Of a stretch of 64,000 bases of DNA, positions 57,535 to 64,000 are shown in pieces. Location: positions 3,472,001-3,536,000 of the forward strand of contig NZ_CP025979.1 of the NCBI RefSeq assembly GCF_002900365.1, read 5' to 3'. The stretch's first letter is position 1; every line of letters begins with the position of its first letter. The notes beneath the pieces were generated by a model. That model was not told the DNA's origin, did not search any database, and saw nothing but the letters and a program-made list of their open reading frames with translations. A program made the translations under genes and the position numbers. Origin of the DNA: Escherichia marmotae. Lineage in GTDB: Bacteria > Pseudomonadota > Gammaproteobacteria > Enterobacterales > Enterobacteriaceae.

Positions 57535-58485
57535 TTATTTGCGTAGTCTGACTTCTTCTACCGCATGATTAGCACTTTTGGTCAGGATCAGGCTGGCACG
57601 TTCGCGAGTAGGAAGAATATTTTGCTTTAAGTTCAGCCAGTTGATTTCCTTCCAAAGCGTCAAGGCAGTATTGATCGCTTCTTCTTTTGTTAATTTAGCG
57701 TAGTTATGGAAATAGGAATCCGGATCTGTAAAAGCGCCTTCACGGAATTTCAGGAAGCGGTTGATATACCATGTCTGCAGTAAGTCTTCAGGAGCATCAA
57801 CATATATCGAAAAATCGACAAAATCAGAAACAAAAACATGATGCGGATCGTGTGGGTAATCCATACCGCTCTGTAAGACATTTAATCCTTCAAGAATTAA
57901 AATATCAGGCTGCACGACAGTTTTATCGCCATCCGGGATCACATCATAAATAAGATGCGAGTAAACCGGTGCTGTAACGTTTGGCACTCCCGATTTTAGA
58001 TCGGAAACAAACTTCACCAGACGATGCATATCGTACGACTCCGGGAAGCCTTTCTTCTTCATCAGACCACGTTCTTTAAGCACTTTGTTGGGATGAAGAA
58101 AACCATCGGTGGTGATCAGTTCAACACGACGGTGTTCCGGCCAACGGCTTAATAGAGCCTGTAATACACGGGCGGTCGTACTTTTCCCCACCGCAACGCT
58201 ACCCGCGATGCTGATAATGTAAGGAATGCGTTGTCCGTTAGTACCAAGAAATTGTTCCAGAACTGCCTGACGGCGCAAGTTTGAGCTTATATAGAAGTTC
58301 AGCAAACGCGATAAAGGCAAATAGATCTCGGCAACTTCTTCTAACGAGAGATCCTCATTTATACCTTTGAGACGGGCGATCTCATCTTCCGATAACGTCA
58401 TAGGTACGGAATCACGCAGAGCTGCCCACTGGTTGCGGTCAAACTGTAGGTAAGGCGTCATTAACGTTTGCTCTTTTATACTCAT
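57535..58485 (-). CDS. coaA: Pantothenate kinase CoaA
   Basis: 316 residues, type I pantothenate kinase, the first and rate-setting step of coenzyme A synthesis, inhibited by CoA. The P-loop is GSVAVGKST (95-103). The start MSIKEQTLMTPYLQFDR is the K-12 start; the frame is open 52 codons upstream, without support. It converges on birA; the shared terminator between the two is interrupted by IS4, whose right end is 21 bp beyond the coaA stop. Confidence 0.97.
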   Translation of the reverse strand: MSIKEQTLMTPYLQFDRNQWAALRDSVPMTLSEDEIARLKGINEDLSLEEVAEIYLPLSRLLNFYISSNLRRQAVLEQFLGTNGQRIPYIISIAGSVAVGKSTTARVLQALLSRWPEHRRVELITTDGFLHPNKVLKERGLMKKKGFPESYDMHRLVKFVSDLKSGVPNVTAPVYSHLIYDVIPDGDKTVVQPDILILEGLNVLQSGMDYPHDPHHVFVSDFVDFSIYVDAPEDLLQTWYINRFLKFREGAFTDPDSYFHNYAKLTKEEAINTALTLWKEINWLNLKQNILPTRERASLILTKSANHAVEEVRLRK

Positions 58486-58803
58486 AAGCATGTTTCTGGC
58501 GATCATAGCTCTATCGGCAAAGCGATATTTGCTATGGCGCGTCACAGTTCTGTTGAATGGGTTAATGGGCAGGAGGGTAACACCAGATTGGGAGGAATAA
58601 TAAGAAAAAATCTCTTTCGACAAGCTATCGTTGAAAAGCAATGTGACAGATATTCCATCTACTAAAAAGAATTGTGTTTTAGCTTGAGTGCATTGTTAAA
58701 CAGAATGATGCTGAAAAAGTATGCTAATCTGTCCCCAGTTTGACTGTTTCTTCATCGAGTTGTGTAAAATGTGACCGATAAAACAAATTATGCAATTTTT
58801 TAG

Positions 58804-58840
58804 TTGCATGAGCGCGCATGTCTCCATAGAATGCGCGCTA
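58804..58840 (+). promoter_or_regulatory. Promoter of the thrU-tyrU-glyT-thrT-tufB operon
   Basis: -35 TTGCAT 58804-58809, -10 TAGAAT 58827-58832, spacing 17, followed by the GC-rich discriminator gcgcgc typical of stringently controlled stable-RNA promoters. The preceding 300 bp up to coaA are AT-rich with no gene. Confidence 0.85.
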
Positions 58841-58846
58841 CTTGAT

Positions 58847-58922
<76 letters not shown>

Positions 58923-58930
58923 TCAAGTCC

Positions 58931-59015
<85 letters not shown>

Positions 59016-59130
59016 ATTTCGGCCACGCGATGCGTAGCCCGAGACGATAAGTTCGCTTACCGGCTCGAATAAAGAGAGCTTCTCTCGATATTCAGTGCAG
59101 AATGAAAATCAGGTAGCCGAGTTCTAGGAT

Positions 59131-59205
<75 letters not shown>

Positions 59206-59211
59206 AGATGT

Positions 59212-59287
59212 GCTGATATAGCTCAGTTGGTAGAGCGCACCCTTGGTAAGGGTGAGGTCGGCAGTTCGAATCTGCCTATCAGCACCA
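59212..59287 (+). tRNA. thrT: tRNA-Thr (anticodon GGT)
   Basis: 76 nt, gctgatatagctcagttgg...atcagcacca, anticodon loop cttggtaagg with GGT. It starts 6 nt after glyT; tufB follows in the same transcript. Confidence 0.97.
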
Positions 59288-59365
59288 CTTCTTTTCTCCT
59301 CCCTGTTTTTTCCTTCTGTTTATTGCATTCAACAAGTCGGGCATGTTGCCTGGTTGATGTGGTGA

Positions 59366-60586
<1,221 letters not shown>

Positions 60587-60616
60587 TTGCCGATAACATT
60601 TGACGCAATGCGCAAT

Positions 60617-60643
60617 AAAAGGGCATCATTTGATGCCCTTTTT
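60617..60643 (+). terminator. tufB operon terminator
   Basis: aaaagggcatca and tgatgccctttttt pair around tt, with a T-run, 30 bp after the tufB stop. A clear intrinsic terminator. Confidence 0.92.
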
Positions 60644-60700
60644 GCACGCTTTCGTACCAGAACCTGGCTCATCAGTGATTTTCTTTGTCATAATCATTGC

Positions 60701-60729
60701 TGAGACAGGCTCTGTTGAGGGCGTATAAT
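60701..60729 (+). promoter_or_regulatory. secE-nusG promoter
   Basis: -10 TATAAT at 60724-60729 with a possible -35 TGAGAC at 60701-60706 (17-bp spacing). It lies about 85 bp before secE. Confidence 0.65.
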
Positions 60730-60815
60730 CCGAAAAGCGAATACGCGTTTCGATTTGGTTTGCCTCGCGATCGCGGGGTGAAAATGTTTGTAGAATACTT
60801 CTGACAGGTTGGTTT

Positions 60816-61199
60816 ATGAGTGCGAATACCGAAGCTCAAGGAAGCGGGCGCGGCCTGGAAGCGATGAAGTGGGTCGTTGTGGTGGCATTGCTCCTGGTGG
60901 CAATTGTCGGCAATTACCTTTATCGCGACATTATGCTGCCGCTGCGTGCGCTGGCCGTAGTAATTCTGATTGCTGCAGCGGGTGGTGTCGCGCTGTTAAC
61001 GACAAAAGGTAAAGCAACCGTTGCTTTTGCCCGTGAAGCGCGTACCGAAGTCCGTAAGGTCATTTGGCCGACTCGCCAGGAAACATTGCACACCACGCTG
61101 ATTGTGGCTGCGGTTACCGCAGTAATGTCACTGATCCTGTGGGGACTGGATGGTATTCTGGTTCGCCTGGTATCCTTTATCACTGGCCTGAGGTTCTGA
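60816..61199 (+). CDS. secE: Preprotein translocase subunit SecE
   Basis: 127 residues with three membrane helices (about 19-36, 45-63 and 93-116), the longer enterobacterial form. The conserved cytoplasmic region [17 protein letters not shown] clamps SecY. It is an essential part of SecYEG. nusG starts 1 bp after its stop. Confidence 0.98.
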
Positions 61200-61200
61200 G

Positions 61201-61746
61201 ATGTCTGAAGCTCCTAAAAAGCGCTGGTACGTCGTTCAGGCGTTTTCCGGTTTTGAAGGCCGCGTAGCAACATCGCTGCGTGAGCATATCAAATTACACA
61301 ACATGGAAGAGTTGTTTGGCGAAGTCATGGTCCCGACTGAAGAAGTCGTTGAGATCCGTGGCGGTCAGCGTCGCAAAAGCGAACGCAAATTCTTCCCTGG
61401 CTACGTCCTCGTTCAGATGGTGATGAACGATGCGAGCTGGCATCTGGTGCGCAGCGTACCGCGTGTGATGGGCTTCATCGGCGGTACTTCCGATCGTCCG
61501 GCGCCAATCAGCGATAAAGAAGTCGATGCGATTATGAACCGCCTGCAGCAGGTTGGTGATAAGCCGCGTCCGAAAACGCTGTTTGAACCAGGTGAAATGG
61601 TTCGTGTTAATGATGGTCCGTTCGCTGACTTCAACGGTGTCGTTGAAGAGGTTGATTACGAGAAGTCTCGTCTGAAAGTCTCTGTTTCTATCTTTGGTCG
61701 TGCGACCCCGGTAGAACTGGACTTCAGCCAGGTTGAAAAAGCCTAA
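61201..61746 (+). CDS. nusG: Transcription termination/antitermination factor NusG
   Basis: 181 residues. The N-terminal NGN domain ([17 protein letters not shown] to about residue 115) binds RNA polymerase. The C-terminal KOW domain (about 128-181, [13 protein letters not shown]) binds Rho or ribosomal protein S10. It speeds elongation and aids Rho termination and transcription-translation coupling. Operon with secE. Confidence 0.98.
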
Positions 61747-61777
61747 CACAGCGATCAAAAAAGCGGCGATTAAATCG

Positions 61778-61806
61778 TTGCACAAGGCGCGAGATTGGAA
61801 TACAAT
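61778..61806 (+). promoter_or_regulatory. rplKA promoter (P-L11)
   Basis: -35 TTGCAC 61778-61783, -10 TACAAT 61801-61806, spacing 17. The leader up to rplK (gggagcctctctgaggc, about 61860-61880) is where L1 binds to repress its own operon in the known scheme. Confidence 0.85.
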
Positions 61807-61874
61807 TTCGCGCCTTTTGTTTTTATGGGCCTTGCCCGTAAAACGATTTTTTATATCACGGGGAGCCTCTCTGA

Positions 61875-62333
<459 letters not shown>

Positions 62334-62336
62334 GAA

Positions 62337-63041
62337 ATGGCTAAACTGACCAAGCGCATGCGTGTTATCCGCGAGAAAGTTGATGCGACCAAACAGTACG
62401 ACATCAACGAAGCTATCGCTCTGCTGAAAGAGCTGGCGACTGCTAAATTCGTAGAAAGCGTGGACGTTGCTGTTAACCTCGGCATCGACGCTCGTAAATC
62501 TGACCAGAACGTACGTGGCGCAACTGTACTGCCGCACGGTACTGGCCGTTCCGTTCGCGTAGCCGTATTTACCCAGGGCGCAAATGCTGAAGCTGCTAAA
62601 GCTGCAGGCGCTGAGCTGGTAGGTATGGAAGATCTGGCTGATCAGATCAAGAAAGGCGAAATGAACTTTGACGTTGTTATTGCTTCTCCGGATGCAATGC
62701 GCGTTGTTGGCCAACTGGGCCAGGTTCTGGGTCCGCGCGGCCTGATGCCAAACCCGAAAGTGGGTACTGTAACGCCGAACGTAGCTGAAGCGGTTAAAAA
62801 CGCTAAAGCTGGCCAGATCCGTTACCGTAACGACAAAAACGGCATCATCCACACTACCATCGGTAAAGTGGACTTTGACGCTGACAAACTGAAAGAAAAC
62901 CTGGAAGCTCTGCTGGTTGCGCTGAAAAAAGCAAAACCTACTCAGGCGAAAGGCGTGTACATCAAGAAAGTTAGCATCTCCACCACCATGGGTGCAGGTG
63001 TTGCAGTTGACCAGGCTGGCCTGAGCGCTTCTGCAAACTAA
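62337..63041 (+). CDS. rplA: 50S ribosomal protein L1
   Basis: 234 residues. It forms the mobile L1 stalk near the E site and represses translation of rplKA by binding the leader. The L1 signature VASPDAMRVVGQLGQVLGPRG-like block lies at about 120-140, followed by LMPNPKVGTVTPNV. Operon with rplK. Confidence 0.98.
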   Translation: MAKLTKRMRVIREKVDATKQYDINEAIALLKELATAKFVESVDVAVNLGIDARKSDQNVRGATVLPHGTGRSVRVAVFTQGANAEAAKAAGAELVGMEDLADQIKKGEMNFDVVIASPDAMRVVGQLGQVLGPRGLMPNPKVGTVTPNVAEAVKNAKAGQIRYRNDKNGIIHTTIGKVDFDADKLKENLEALLVALKKAKPTQAKGVYIKKVSISTTMGAGVAVDQAGLSASAN

Positions 63042-63045
63042 TGCC

Positions 63046-63333
63046 TTTACGTGGGCGGTGATTTTGTCTACAATCTTACCCCCACGTACGTTAACGAAAG
63101 TTAGCGGCTAAAAAGATTTGTTCGTTGGAGCCTGGCCTAATCCAGGCCTCCGTCGAAGACCGCAGGTGTTTCGTAAGAGACTTAATACCCTGCGTAGACG
63201 GTGACAGAACGCTAAGATTATTCTTTTATATTCTGGCTTGTTTCTGCTCACCGTAATTAAGACGCTCTCTCCGTTTGGAGGAGTGAAGTGAGTTCCAGAG
63301 ATTTTCTCTGGCAAACATCCAGGAGCAAAGCTA
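63046..63333 (+). promoter_or_regulatory. rplJL-rpoBC promoter (P-L10) and L10 leader
   Basis: -35 TTTACG 63046-63051, -10 TACAAT 63069-63074, spacing 17. The roughly 260-nt structured leader before rplJ is the known target of the L10-L12 complex, which represses translation of rplJL. No gene is seen in it. Confidence 0.82.
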
Positions 63334-63831
63334 ATGGCTTTAAATCTTCAAGACAAACAAGCGATTGTTGCTGAAGTCAGCGAAGTAGCCAAAGGCGCGC
63401 TGTCTGCAGTAGTTGCGGATTCCCGTGGCGTAACTGTAGATAAAATGACTGAACTGCGTAAAGCAGGTCGCGAAGCTGGCGTATACATGCGTGTTGTTCG
63501 TAACACCCTGCTGCGTCGTGCTGTTGAAGGTACTCCGTTCGAGTGCCTGAAAGATGCGTTTGTTGGTCCGACCCTTATTGCATACTCTATGGAACATCCG
63601 GGCGCTGCTGCTCGTCTGTTCAAAGAGTTCGCGAAAGCGAATGCAAAATTTGAGGTCAAAGCCGCTGCCTTTGAAGGTGAGCTGATCCCGGCGTCTCAGA
63701 TCGACCGCCTGGCAACTCTGCCGACCTACGAAGAAGCAATTGCACGCCTGATGGCAACCATGAAAGAAGCTTCGGCTGGCAAACTGGTTCGTACTCTGGC
63801 TGCTGTACGCGATGCGAAAGAAGCTGCTTAA
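63334..63831 (+). CDS. rplJ: 50S ribosomal protein L10
   Basis: 165 residues. It is the base of the stalk that carries L7/L12 dimers on its C-terminal helix (about 135-165) and the autogenous repressor of rplJL. The ATG follows AGGAGC. The start [20 protein letters not shown] is as in K-12. rplL starts 66 bp after its stop. Confidence 0.98.
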
Positions 63832-63897
63832 TCGCAGTTATCTGTTTAACGCATTCGCTTACGTATAAACTTATTCTGATATTCAGGAACAATTTAA

Positions 63898-64000
63898 ATG
63901 TCTATCACTAAAGATCAAATCATTGAAGCAGTTGCAGCTATGTCTGTAATGGACGTTGTAGAACTGATCTCTGCAATGGAAGAAAAATTCGGTGTTTCCG
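63898..64000 (+). CDS. rplL: 50S ribosomal protein L7/L12, partial (cut by window end)
   Basis: The first 34 codons ([17 protein letters not shown]...) match the N-terminal dimerisation domain of L7/L12. Translation factors bind the full protein on the stalk. The rest, and rpoB expected next, lie beyond the window. Confidence 0.97.

Overview
The window is Escherichia coli chromosome, or a very close relative. It follows the K-12 gene order around 88-90 minutes, and most proteins match their K-12 counterparts in length and almost in sequence. All identifications come from recalled family and K-12 sequences; no search was run.

Layout. 1-3090: a phosphoglycerate-uptake cassette of the Salmonella pgt type (partial pgtC, a small unknown ORF, pgtP), absent from K-12 at this place. 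3118-12886: yiiX, the methionine genes metJ, metBL and metF with their met boxes, then katG and yijE. 12913-24038: yijF, then two divergent operons, gldA-fsaB-ptsA and frwC-frwB-pflD-pflC-frwD, with the AraC-type gene yijO; together they form a PTS/glycyl-radical locus of unknown substrate. 24253-28818: eptC and ppc. 29067-30273: a regular array of ten 123-bp REP-pair units ending 3 bp from argE. 30277-34803: the arginine genes argE and argCBH. 35305-37886: an accessory pair (RspA/ManD-like enolase-superfamily enzyme plus MFS transporter). 37932-40436: oxyS, oxyR and sthA. 40766-43291: a second accessory pair (M20 amidohydrolase plus metabolite:H+ symporter). 43398-48560: fabR, yijD, trmA, the cobalamin riboswitch with btuB, and murI. 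48600-53990: an rRNA operon in the rrnB position (16S, tRNA-Glu, 23S, 5S). 54079-58485: murB, birA, a complete IS4 with 11-bp target duplication, and coaA. 58847-64000: tRNA genes thrU, tyrU, glyT, thrT, then tufB, secE, nusG, rplK, rplA, rplJ and the start of rplL.

How it fits together. Housekeeping translation genes fill the right end and amino-acid biosynthesis the left half. The oxidative-stress functions katG, oxyR and oxyS share the OxyR regulator. Strain-specific material sits in intergenic gaps without disrupting core genes: pgt beside yiiX, and two enzyme-plus-transporter pairs that bracket oxyS-oxyR-sthA. The most unusual structures are the REP-pair array, the IS4 inside the birA/coaA terminator, the short rRNA-operon terminator region, and rRNA helix tips that differ from K-12. 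The best candidate for an undescribed pathway is the frw/pflDC/gldA/fsaB locus; the two accessory pairs come next. None is proven new from sequence alone.
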